Counted from the stretch's first letter, positions 1 through 9,017 are shown. The stretch: 64,000 nt of DNA from Amia ocellicauda (GCF_036373705.1 NC_089863.1:6919357-6983356), one strand, 5' to 3'. Notes: generated by a model not told the origin, from the sequence alone. Translations and numbers: made by a program.

Positions 1-183
1 ACCAAAAAACGAATGCTGCCACAAAATATACTCATTAGAAAAAAGTACCAAAAAAGTAGTAATAGCGAACATAGCCGGACACCCTGCCCAGCCCCCGCGG
101 CAGAGCAGTGCGAAAAGCCCGCTAAACATGAAAGACAAATGTGTCACACATTGTCCACTTTTACTTAAACCTTATGCAGAATA
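1..183. other. Left flank of the tRNA array, unique sequence
   Basis: This stretch matches no part of the repeat unit elsewhere in the window. It has A-rich runs at 3-60 and a short GC-rich patch near 90-120. I see no gene in it. Homology to the repeat begins at about 184, inside the unit and between tRNA genes, so the array edge does not coincide with a gene end. Confidence 0.85.
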
Positions 184-1142
184 ATACTGCGCAGTGGACT
201 CGTAGTCTGTTTGCACGCAGACACAAGACTTCACCTGAATCGACGTCTTTTGACGAAACTAGATTAAATGCATAGGATTTGATCATTGAAATCATCATGA
301 CAATAACTTCATACATACAAGCATGCGTGCATGCATGCTTACATACATCCAGACATACAAAGCGGTAAGACAGGGCCCTTCCCCGGGTAGCGTGTGTAGC
401 GGAGTGCAGGTGGACCCAGGGGCGTTGTGCGGCGCTGATTCCCTCAAACGAAAACAAATGATAATAAGGCACACGTGCAAGCTTAATAATAACAGTTGGG
501 AATAAGAAATGAGACAATGAGGTGAAAGCAAATCAAAACACAAAATAAAAGGCAATATAATGCCAACCAAAATACACAACCATATTGAATAGAGAGAAGC
601 GAATGATGAATGTAATAAAAATGAGAGATTAGAAGAGCTCATTAACACCGTCCGAAACATGAACTTTACATTCCTGATGCTATCTGGGCTGTACGTGCAC
701 CTTCCCCAAGGGTGAGAGCTTTGCCTCTTGTTTTATGGAGGTGTAGATCTTAATGTCATTGCTTTCGTTTCATTCCATGTTCTAATTGCACCAAGGTGTG
801 GCTCTTTGGCTGCTGAAGTGCCCACCAGTAACTTGGGCTTTGCGGGGAATTGATTGAGGGTGGTGTGGTCACTTGAAATCTTGATAGTGGGGCCTTTTCT
901 CATATACCTCGCCCCAGGACCAAAAATTCAGCGCTGGCATTTCAGCCACACCAGCCCCCACCCAAGACCCAAAGCAAGCAGACACGCCCTGCACCCTCGC
1001 AGGCCATCTCCCACCATGCACACCGCCACCCCGGCTATTGCACTCGAGGGTAATGACAACATTTTGAGACAGGACGGAACAGGATTGCAACGTAATGGAA
1101 AGAGATGAACACTTTATTGAGGCAGCATCATTGCTCTTCTGT

Positions 1143-1146
1143 AAAA
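1143..1146 (-). terminator. Pol III terminator of tRNA-Ser(GCU), T4
   Basis: On the - strand TTTT lies 13 nt past the Ser 3' end. It is intact in 19 of 37 Ser copies. Confidence 0.75.
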
Positions 1147-1159
1147 GGCTGCCGTGATC

Positions 1160-1241
1160 CGACGAGGATGGGATTCGAACCCACGCGTGCACAGCACAAT
1201 GGATTAGCAGTCCATCGCCTTAACCACTCGGCCACCTCGTC
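1160..1241 (-). tRNA. tRNA-Ser(GCU), reference copy
   Basis: An 82-nt class II serine tRNA that decodes AGC and AGU. On the - strand the acceptor stem pairs GACGAGG with CCTCGTC and the discriminator is G, typical of eukaryotic tRNA-Ser. The A box is TGGCCGAGTGG, and the anticodon stem pairs ATGGA with TCCAT. Anticodon GCT lies at 1206-1208 on the + strand. A long variable arm, the main identity element for seryl-tRNA synthetase, follows. The T-loop TTCGAAT gives a consensus B box. There is no intron and no encoded CCA, and a T4 terminator is at 1143-1146. From memory it is nearly the same as vertebrate Ser(GCU). It is transcribed toward the long spacer, with Leu(UAA) 114 bp upstream on the same strand. 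Confidence 0.96.
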
Positions 1242-1355
1242 TGCCGACAGCGCTCCCCGTTGACATGCAAAGTACATTTCAAGAAAAGTAACGTGTGAAA
1301 TGGAACGACGAGGTGCAACTAGGAAAGCACCATGACTTTAATGGCTAAAGGAAGC

Positions 1356-1437
1356 TGGCAACGGTGGGATTCTAACCCAGGCCTCCAAAGAGACTGGAGC
1401 TTAAACGAAGCGCCTTAGACCACTCGGCCACGTTACC
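1356..1437 (-). tRNA. tRNA-Leu(UAA)-like, probable pseudogene
   Basis: 82 nt, 71 of 82 identical to Leu(AAG). The acceptor stem pairs GGTAACG with CGTTGCC and the discriminator is A. The anticodon loop TTTAAGC reads UAA. Two features argue against function. The T-loop is TTAGAAT, with A instead of invariant C56, which also spoils the B box. The anticodon stem CTTCG against TCCAG has two central mismatches. The nearest downstream - strand T-run is only TTT. All 37 copies share these features. This copy also has G49 to C, a T-stem mismatch. It could instead be an atypical but used leucine tRNA, or a transcribed fragment source. Confidence 0.75.
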
Positions 1438-2578
1438 ACACACAGCACTATGTCTACGGTCACACCTGCTTCAGTCGTCTCACGTGGTGGACGCTTCTGC
1501 GTATCAACATTTTCAACAGCGCTGTTGACCTTTGCTGCTGTTGAAGATGCACCGAGTACATTAAGCATGAAAACATCCCAATCTGTACGGGCTCGAAAGG
1601 ATTGTATTGTGACCCGCACATACTGCGCAGTGGACTCGTAGTCTGTTTGCACGCAGACACAAGACTTCACCTGAATCGACGTCTTTTGACGAAACTAGAT
1701 TAAATGCATAGGATTTGATCATTGAAATCATCATGACAATAACTTCATACATACATGCATGCGTGCATGCATGCTTACGTACATCCAGACATACAAAGCG
1801 GTAAGACAGGGCCCTTCCCCGGGTAGCGTGTGTAGCGGAGTGCAGGTGGACCCAGGGGCGTTGTGCGGCGCTGATTCCCTCAAACGAAAACAAATGATAA
1901 TAAGGCACACGTGCAAGCTTAATAATAACAGTTGGGAATAAGAAATGAGACAATGAGGTGAAAGCAAATCAAAACACAAAATAAAAGGCAATATAATGCC
2001 AACCAAAATACACAACCATATTGAATAGAGAGAAGCGAATGATGAATGTAATAAAAATGAGAGATTAGAAGAGCTCATTAACACCGTCCGAAACATGAAC
2101 TTTACATTCCTGATGCTATCTGGGCTGTACGTGCACCTTCCCCAAGGGTGAGAGCTTTGCCTCTTGTTTTATGGAGGTGTAGATCTTAATGTCATTGCTT
2201 TCGTTTCATTCCATGTTCTAATTGCACCAAGGTGTGGCTCTTTGGCTGCTGAAGTGCCCACCAGTAACTTGGGCTTTGCGGGGAATTGATTGAGGGTGGT
2301 GTGGTCACTTGAAATCTTGATAGTGGGGCCTTTTCTCATATACCTCGCCCCAGGACCAAAAATTCAGCGCTGGCATTTCAGCCACACCAGCCCCCACCCA
2401 AGACCCAAAGCAAGCAGACACGCCCTGCACCCTTGCAGGCCATCTCACACCATGCACACCGCCACCCCGGCTATTGCACTCGAGGGTAATGACAACATTT
2501 TGAGACAGGACGGAACAGGATTGCAACGTAATGGAAAGAGATGAACACTTTATTGAGGCAGCATCATTGCTCTTCTGT

Positions 2579-2582
2579 AAGA
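2579..2582 (-). terminator. Disrupted Ser terminator (TCTT)
   Basis: The same site as at 1143 with one change, giving TCTT on the - strand. It occurs after the Ser copies at 2596, 11922, 13704, 19052, 22608, 27288, 36937, 38720, 43375, 45158, 48030, 49813, 52685, 54466, 57338, 59119, 60901 and 62684. No other T4 is close downstream. Confidence 0.7.
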
Positions 2583-2595
2583 GGCTGCCGTGATC

Positions 2596-2677
2596 CGACG
2601 AGGATGGGATTCGAACCCACGCGTGCACAGCACAATGGATTAGCAGTCCATCGCCTTAACCACTCGGCCACCTCGTC
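2596..2677 (-). tRNA. tRNA-Ser(GCU)
   Basis: Identical to the copy at 1160; terminator TCTT. Confidence 0.95.
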
Positions 2678-2791
2678 TGCCGAGAGCGCTCCCCGTTGAC
2701 ATGCAAAGTACATTTCAAGAAAAGTAACGTGTGAAATGGAACGACGAGGTGCAACTAGGAAAGCACCATGACTTTAATGGCTAAAGGAAGT

Positions 2792-2873
2792 TGGCAACGG
2801 TGGGATTCTAACCCACGCCTCCAAAGAGACTGGAGCTTAAACGAAGCGCCTTAGACCACTCGGCCACGTTACC
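2792..2873 (-). tRNA. tRNA-Leu(UAA)-like, consensus copy
   Basis: Represents the array consensus of this gene: A56 and anticodon stem CTTCG/TCCAG. Nine other copies are identical to it. Confidence 0.76.
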
Positions 2874-4031
2874 ACACACAGCACGATGTCTACGGTCACA
2901 CCTGCTTCAGTCGTCTCACGTGGTGGACGCTTCTGCGTATCAACATTTTCAACAGCGCTGTTGACCTTTGCTGCTGTTGAAGATGCACCGAGTACATTAA
3001 GCATGAAAACATCCCAATCTGTACGGGCTCGAAAGGATTGTATTGTGACCCGCACATACTGCGCAGTGGACTCGTAGTCTGTTTGCACGCAGACACAAGA
3101 CTTCACCTGAATCGACGTCTTTTGACGAAACTAGATTAAATGCATAGGATTTGATCATTGAAATCATCATGACAATAACTTCATACATACATGCATGCGT
3201 GTATGCATGCTTACATACATCCAGACATACAAAGCGGTAAGACAGGGCCCTTCCCCGGGTAGCGTGTGTAGCGGAGTGCAGGTGGACCCAGGGGCGTTGT
3301 GCGGCGCTGATTCCCTCAAACGAAAACAAATGATAATAAGGCACACGTGCAAGCTTAATAATAACAGTTGGGAATAAGAAATGAGACAATGAGGTGAAAG
3401 CAAATCAAAACACAAAATAAAAGGCAATATAATGCCAACCAAAATACACAACCATATTGAATAGAGAGAAGCGAATGATGAATGTAATAAAAATGAGAGA
3501 TTAGAAGAGCTCATTAACACCGTCCGAAACATGAACTTTACATTCCTGATGCTATCTGGGCTGTACGTGCACCTTCCCCAAGGGTGAGAGCTTTGCCTCT
3601 TGTTTTATGGAGGTGTAGATCTTAATGTCATTGCTTACGTTTCATTCCATCTTCTAATTGCACCAAGGTGTGGCTCTTTGGCTGCTGAAGTGCCCACCAG
3701 TAACTTGGGCTTTGCGGGGAATTGATTGAGGGTGGTGTGGTCACTTGAAATCTTGATAGTGGGGCCTTTTCTCATATACCTCGCCCCAGGACCAAAAATT
3801 CAGCGCTGGCATTTCAGCCACACCAGCCCCCACCCAAGACCCAAAACAAGCAGACACGCCCTGCACCCTCGCAGGCCATCTCCCACCATGCACACCGCCA
3901 CCCCGGCTATTGCACTCGAGGGTAATGACAACATTTTGAGACAGGACGGAACAGGATTGCAACGTAATGGAAAGAGATGAACACTTTATTGAGGCAGCAT
4001 CATTGCTCTTCTGTAAAAGGCTGCCGTGATC

Positions 4032-4113
4032 CGACGAGGATGGGATTCGAACCCACGCGTGCACAGCACAATGGATTAGCAGTCTATCGCCTTAACCACG
4101 CGGCCACCTCGTC
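4032..4113 (-). tRNA. tRNA-Ser(GCU), degraded
   Basis: G29 to A opens an anticodon-stem pair, and A14 to C hits a near-invariant D-loop and A-box base. Confidence 0.87.
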
Positions 4114-4227
4114 TGCAGAGAGCGCTCCCCGTTGACATGCAAAGTACATTTCAAGAAAAGTAACGTGTGAAATGGAACGACGAGGTGCAACTAGGAAAGC
4201 ACCATGACTTTAATGGCTAAAGGAAGT

Positions 4228-4309
4228 TGGTAACGGTGGGATTCTAACCCACGCCTCCAAAGAGACTGGAGCTTAAACGAAGCGCCTTAGACCACTCGGC
4301 CACGTTACC
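4228..4309 (-). tRNA. tRNA-Leu(UAA)-like
   Basis: G70A turns the U3-G70 wobble into a U-A pair, giving a fully paired acceptor stem. Confidence 0.76.
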
Positions 4310-4693
4310 ACACACAGTACGATGTCTACGGTCACACCTGCTTCAGTCGTCTCACGTGGTGGACGCTTCTGCGTATCAACATTTTCAACAGCGCTGTTGA
4401 CCTTTGCTGCTGTTGAAGATGCACCGAGTACATTAAGCATGAAAACATCCCAATCTGTACGGGCTCGAAAGGATTGTATTGTGACCCGCACATACTGCGC
4501 AGTGGACTCGTAGTCTGTTTGCACGCAGACACAAGACTTCACCTGAATCGACGTCTTTTGACGAAACTAGATTAAATGCATAGGATTTGATCATTGAAAT
4601 CATCATGACAATAACTTCATACATACATGCATGCGTGCATGCATGCTTACATACATCCAGACATACAAAGCGGTAAGACAGGGCCTTTCCCCG

Positions 4694-4775
4694 GGTAGCG
4701 TGGCCGAGCGGTCTAAGGCGCTGGATTAAGGCTCCAGTCTCTTCGGAGGCGTGGGTTCAAATCCCACCGCTGCCA
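4694..4775 (+). tRNA. tRNA-Leu(AAG), reference copy
   Basis: An 82-nt class II leucine tRNA that reads CUU-family codons, with A34 normally deaminated to inosine. The 7-bp acceptor stem pairs GGTAGCG with CGCTGCC, and the discriminator is A, as leucyl-tRNA synthetase expects. The A box starts TGGCCGAGCGG, the anticodon stem pairs CTGGA with TCCAG, and the anticodon AAG is at 4728-4730. A long variable arm follows. The T-loop is TTCAAAT with C56 intact, giving B box GGTTCAAATCC. There is no intron and no encoded CCA, and a T5 terminator follows at 4785. From memory it is almost identical to vertebrate Leu(AAG), apart from A57 in place of G57. It is the first gene of the unit and faces away from the upstream UAA leucine gene. 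Confidence 0.96.
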
Positions 4776-4784
4776 GCAGCCATG

Positions 4785-4789
4785 TTTTT
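4785..4789 (+). terminator. Pol III terminator of tRNA-Leu(AAG), T5
   Basis: TTTTT begins 10 nt after the discriminator base. It has the same spacing in the other Leu(AAG) copies (gene start plus 91 to 95). Confidence 0.85.
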
Positions 4790-5540
4790 GCCCGTCTTCA
4801 ACGACCTGGTTGACGACTTTGCTAGGTTTCAGCAAGACTCCCAGGCGGCATCCAAATGAACCAAAAACACACAGTGGTCTGTATACAGTTGTGAATGTGG
4901 CCCCACAGGATCTTAATGCAGTGTTTCGTAGATGCAGGGTCAAGACCGGGGTCGTGGATGGACAAGCGGCGCACGCAACCTGGGAGCAGAAACACACAGA
5001 CGCACACCTGACGTTCATTTCTTATGGCCCAAGTACCCGAGGAACGCTTGCTGATGGAGTGCAGGTGGACCCAGGGGCGTTGTGCGTCGCTGATTCCCCC
5101 AAACGAAAACAAATGATAATAAGGCACACGGGCAAGCTTAATAATAAAAGTTGGGAATAAGAAATGAGACAATGAGGTGAAAGCAAATCAAAACACAAAA
5201 TAAAAGGCAATATAATGCCAACCACAATACACAACCAGCGCTGTTGACCTTTGCTGCTGTTGAAGATGCACCGAGTACATTAAGCATGAAAACATCCCAA
5301 TCTGTACGGGCTCGAAAGGATTGTATTGTGACCCGCACATACTGCGAAGTGGACTCGTAGTCTGTTTGCACGCAGACACAAGACTTCACCTGAATCGACG
5401 TCTTTTGACGAAACTAGATTAAATGCATAGGATTTGATCATTGAAATCATCATGACAATAACTTCATACATACATGCATGCGTGCATGCATGCTTACATA
5501 CATCCAGACATACAAAGCGGTAAGACAGGGCCTTTCCCCG

Positions 5541-5622
5541 GTTAGCGTGGCCGAGCGGTCTAAGGCGCTGGATTAAGGCTCCAGTCTCTTCGGAGGCGTG
5601 GGTTCAAATCCCACCGCTGCCA
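5541..5622 (+). tRNA. tRNA-Leu(AAG)
   Basis: Differs from the copy at 4694 by G2 to U, which breaks the second acceptor pair. Confidence 0.9.
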
Positions 5623-6387
5623 GCAGCCATGTTTTTGCCCGTCTTCAACGACCTGGTTGACGACTTTGCTAGGTTTCAGCAAGACTCCCAGGCGGCATCC
5701 AAATGAACCAAAAACACACAGTGGTCTGTATACAGTTGTGAATGTGGCCCCACAGGATCTTAATGCAGTGTTTCGTAGATGCAGGGTCAAGACCGGGGTC
5801 GTGGATGGACAAGCGGCGCACGCAACCTGGGAGCAGAAACACACAGACGCACACCTGACGTTCATTTCTTATGGCCCAAGTACCCGAGGAACGCTTGCTG
5901 ATGGAGTGCAGGTGGACCCAGGGGCGTTGTGCGTCGCTGATTCCCCCAAACGAAAACAAATGATAATAAGGCACACGGGCAAGCTTAATAATAAAAGTTG
6001 GGAATAAGAAATGAGACAATGAGGTGAAAGCAAATCAAAACACAAAATAAAAGGCAATATAATGCCAACCACAATACACAACCAGCGCTGTTGACCTTTG
6101 CTGCTGTTGAAGATGCACCGAGTACATTAAGCATGAAAACATCCCAATCTGTACGGGCTCGAAAGGATTGTATTGTGACCCGCACATACTGCGAAGTGGA
6201 CTCGTAGTCTGTTTGCACGCAGACACAAGACTTCACCTGAATCGACGTCTTTTGACGAAACTAGATTAAATGCATAGGATTTGATCATTGAAATCATCAT
6301 GACAATAACTTCATACATACATGCATGCGTGCATGCATGCTTACATACATCCAGACATACAAAGCGGTAAGACAGGGCATTTCCCCG
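5541..6387. repeat. 847-bp unit, second copy
   Basis: Directly follows the first 847-bp unit and has the same junction, at about 6083-6085. Confidence 0.9.
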
Positions 6388-6469
6388 GGTAGCGTGGCCG
6401 AGCGGTCTAAGGCGCTGGATTAAGGCTCCAGTCTCTTCGGAGGCGTGGGTTCAAATCCCACTGCTGCCA
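6388..6469 (+). tRNA. tRNA-Leu(AAG)
   Basis: One change, C66 to U, leaving a G7-U66 wobble at the base of the acceptor stem. Confidence 0.94.
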
Positions 6470-7508
6470 GCAGCCATGTTTTTGCCCGTCTTCAACGACC
6501 TGGATGACGACTTTGCTAGGTTTCAGCAAGACTCCCAGGCGGCATCCAAATGAACCAAAAACACACAGTGGTCTGTATACAGTTGTGAATGTGGCCCCAC
6601 AGGATCTTAATGCAGTGTTTCGTAGATGCAGGGTCAAGACCGGGGTCGTGGATGGAAAAGCGGCGCACGCAACCTGGGAGCAGAAACACACAGACGCACA
6701 CCTGACGTTCATTACTTATGGCCCAAGTACCCGAGGAACGCTTGCTGATGGAGTGCAGGTGGACCCAGGGGCGTTGTGCGGCGCTGATTCCCTCAAACGA
6801 AAACAAATGATAATAAGGCACACGTGCAAGCTTAATAATAAAAGTTGGGAATAAGAAATGAGACAATGAGGTGAAAGCAAATCAAAACACAAAATAAAAG
6901 GCAATATAATGCCAACCAAAATACACAACCATATTGAATAGAGAGAAGCGAATGATGAATGTAATAAAAATGAGAGATTAGAAGAGCTCATTAACACCGT
7001 CCGAAACATGAACTTTACATTCCTGATGCTATCTGGGCTGTACGTGCACCTTCCCCAAGGGTGAGAGCTTTGCCTCTTGTTTTATGGAGGTGTAGATCTT
7101 AATGTCATTGCTTTCGTTTCATTCCATCTTCTAATTGCACCAAGGTGTGGCTCTTTGGCTGCTGAAGTGCCCACCAGTAACTTGGGCTTTGCGGGGAATT
7201 GATTGAGGGTGGTGTGGTCACTTGAAATCTTGATAGTGGGGCCTTTTCTCATATACCTCGACCCAGGACCAAAAATTCAGCGCTGGCATTTCAGCCACAC
7301 CAGCCCCCACCCAAGACCCAAAGCAAGCAGACACGCCCTGCACCCTCGCAGGCCATCTCCCACCATGCACACCGCCACCACGGCTATTGCACTCGAGGGT
7401 AATGACAACATTTTGAGACAGGACGGAACAGGATTGCAACGTAATGGAAAGAGATGAACACTTTATTGAGGCAGCATCATTGCTCTTCTGTAAAAGGCTG
7501 CCGTGATC
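6470..7508. other. Long intra-unit spacer (about 1.04 kb), no gene seen
   Basis: The spacer starts with the T5 terminator of Leu(AAG) at 6479-6483. Next comes moderately GC-rich sequence, then an A-rich stretch near 6850-6990, then a C-rich stretch near 7255-7375 and the Ser 3' flank. Several short frames stay open on both strands in all units. They overlap each other, extend into tRNA genes and show no codon-position bias in their variants, so I do not call them genes. Confidence 0.7.
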
Positions 7509-7590
7509 CGACGAGGATGGGATTCGAACCCACGCGTGCACAGCACAATGGATTAGCAGTCCATCGCCTTAACCACTCGGCCACCTCGTC
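7509..7590 (-). tRNA. tRNA-Ser(GCU)
   Basis: Identical to the copy at 1160; terminator T4. Confidence 0.96.
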
Positions 7591-7704
7591 TGCAGAGAGT
7601 GCTCCCCGTTGACATGCAAAGTACATTTCAAGAAAAGTAACGTGTGAAATGGAACGACGAGGTGCAACTAGGAAAGCACCATGACTTTAATGGCTAAAGG
7701 AAGT
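7591..7704. other. 114-bp spacer between the two minus-strand tRNA genes
   Basis: This is the 5' flank of Ser(GCU) and the 3' flank of Leu(UAA). Its length is constant in almost all units; two units lack 2 bp at the Ser edge. On the - strand there is no T4 run close to the Leu 3' end, only TTT about 7 nt away. The first TTTT lies roughly 70 nt downstream. Confidence 0.8.
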
Positions 7705-7786
7705 TGGTAACGGTGGGATTCTAACCCACGCCTCCAAAGAGACTGGAGCTTAAACGAAGCGCCTTAGACCACTCGGCCACGTTACC
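7705..7786 (-). tRNA. tRNA-Leu(UAA)-like
   Basis: G70A, as at 4228. Confidence 0.76.
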
Positions 7787-7861
7787 ACACACAGTACGAT
7801 GTCTACGGTCACACCTGCTTCAGTCGTCTCACGTGGTGGACGCTTCTGCGTATCAACATTT

Positions 7862-7877
7862 TCAACAGCGCTGTTGA
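7862..7877. repeat. Perfect 16-bp palindrome TCAACAGCGCTGTTGA
   Basis: The sequence equals its own reverse complement. It occurs once per unit (for example 1513-1528), except where deletion junctions have cut it. The junctions of the 847-bp units and of the 26.53 kb fusion lie inside it. Confidence 0.9.
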
Positions 7878-8094
7878 CCTTTGCTGCTGTTGAAGATGCA
7901 CCGAGTACATTAAGCATGAAAACATCCCAATCTGTACGGGCTCGAAAGGATTGTATTGTGACCCGCACATACTGCGCAGTGGACTCGTAGTCTGTTTGCA
8001 CGCAGACACAAGACTTCACCTGAATCGACGTCTTTTGACGAAACTAGATTAAATGCATAGGATTTGATCATTGAAATCATCATGACAATAACCT

Positions 8095-8123
8095 CATACA
8101 TACATGCATGCGTGCATGCATGC
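8095..8123. repeat. 29-nt alternating pyrimidine-purine tract
   Basis: Strict YR alternation runs through CATA, CATG and CGTG steps for 29 nt, upstream of Leu(AAG). The core is nearly palindromic. It is present in almost every unit (for example 1746-1774). The partial first unit has an interrupted version near 310-338. Such tracts can adopt Z-DNA or cruciform structure; that is inference. Confidence 0.8.
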
Positions 8124-8170
8124 TTACATACATCCAGACATACAAAGCGGTAAGACAGGGCCTTTCCCCG

Positions 8171-8252
8171 GGTAGCGTGGCCGAGCGGTCTAAGGCGCTG
8201 GATTAAGGCTCCAGTCTCTTCGGAGGCGTGGGTTCAAATCCCACCGCTGCCA
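8171..8252 (+). tRNA. tRNA-Leu(AAG)
   Basis: Identical over 82 nt to the copy at 4694. Confidence 0.96.
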
Positions 8253-9017
8253 GCAGCCATGTTTTTGCCCGTCTTCAACGACCTGGTTGACGACTTTGCT
8301 AGGTTTCAGCAAGACTCCCAGGCGGCATCCAAATGAACCAAAAACACACAGTGGTCTGTATACAGTTTTGAATGTGGCCCCACAGGATCTTAATGCAGTG
8401 TTTCGTAGATGCAGGGTCAAGACCGGGGTCGTGGATGGACAAGCGGCGCACGCAACCTGGGAGCAGAAACACACAGACGCACACCTGACGTTCATTTCTT
8501 ATGGCCCAAGTACCCGAGGAACGCTTGCTGATGGAGTGCAGGTGGACCCAGGGGCGTTGTGCGTCGCTGATTCCCCCAAACGAAAACAAATGATAATAAG
8601 GCACACGGGCAAGCTTAATAATAAAAGTTGGGAATAAGAAATGAGACAATGAGGTGAAAGCAAATCAAAACACAAAATAAAAGGCAATATAATGCCAACC
8701 ACAATACACAACCAGCGCTGTTGACCTTTGCTGCTGTTGAAGATGCACCGAGTACATTAAGCATGAAAACATCCCAATCTGTACGGGCTCGAAAGGATTG
8801 TATTGTGACCCGCACATACTGCGAAGTGGACTCGTAGTCTGTTTGCACGCAGACACAAGACTTCACCTGAATCGACGTCTTTTGACGAAACTAGATTAAA
8901 TGCATAGGATTTGATCATTGAAATCATCATGACAATAACTTCATACATACATGCATGCGTGCATGCATGCTTACATACATCCAGACATACAAAGCGGTAA
9001 GACAGGGCCTTTCCCCG
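8171..9017. repeat. 847-bp unit, third copy
   Basis: Has the same junction, at about 8713-8715. It is separated from the other two by a full unit. Confidence 0.9.

Larger units (their letters stand above)
386..1821. repeat. 1436-bp unit lacking Leu(AAG)
   Basis: Only the first 9 nt of the Leu(AAG) gene remain. They are followed by TGTAGC and then spacer starting GGAGTGCAGG, so 347 bp net are lost. The same scar occurs in the units starting 1822, 3258, 39382, 40818, 45820, 47256, 50475, 51911, 55128 and 56564. The 40818 and 47256 scars read GGCAGCG instead of GGTAGCG. Confidence 0.9.
4694..5540. repeat. 847-bp unit (Leu(AAG) only)
   Basis: A 936-bp internal deletion removed both minus-strand tRNA genes. 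The junction at about 5236-5238 joins the A-rich spacer (after ACACAACCA) to the centre of the palindrome, with CA microhomology. A private A-to-C change just left of the junction is shared by all three 847-bp units, so they share one ancestor. Confidence 0.9.
5541..8170. repeat. 2630-bp two-unit block (847 + 1783), copy 1
   Basis: Repeated at 8171-10800 with few differences (for example 5738 versus 8368). Both copies share the Leu(AAG) C66U change in the full unit. Confidence 0.8.
6388..8170. repeat. Reference full-length unit, 1783 bp
   Basis: A complete unit: Leu(AAG) + at 6388-6469, spacer 6470-7508, Ser(GCU) - at 7509-7590, spacer 7591-7704, Leu(UAA)-like - at 7705-7786, spacer 7787-8170. 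Twenty-one units in the window have this layout with lengths of 1772-1783 bp. Confidence 0.95.
7787..8170. other. 384-bp spacer between the UAA and AAG leucine genes
   Basis: It is the shared 5' flank of two divergent leucine tRNA genes. It holds the 16-bp palindrome (7862-7877) and the alternating purine-pyrimidine tract (8095-8123). No coding gene is recognisable. Confidence 0.8.

Noticed and set aside
4694-4775. tRNA-derived SINE family
   Set aside because: The tRNAs are intact to the discriminator and followed by Pol III terminators. There are no tRNA-unrelated bodies, A-tails or target-site duplications, and copies are in register rather than dispersed.
6716-7009. A recurrent - strand frame of about 97-121 codons with a hydrophobic, leucine-rich start, present in nearly every unit
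   Set aside because: It recurs only because the DNA repeats. It overlaps other open frames, changes its end with each deletion type, has no recognisable domain, and its variants show no codon-position pattern.
7203-7457. A + strand 84-codon frame conserved in almost all units
   Set aside because: It is a chance frame in the C-rich spacer. A 1-bp insertion breaks it in one unit with no sign of constraint, and no family is recognisable.
7600-7640. Octamer-like ATGCAAAG upstream of Ser(GCU), a possible external promoter element
   Set aside because: It is a single near-match without a proximal sequence element or TATA box at proper spacing, and the Ser gene already has good internal A and B boxes.
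7509-7786. Short frames whose peptides contain motifs such as WPSGLRR or WVRIPS
   Set aside because: These are the familiar translations of tRNA A-box, B-box and stem sequences, not proteins.
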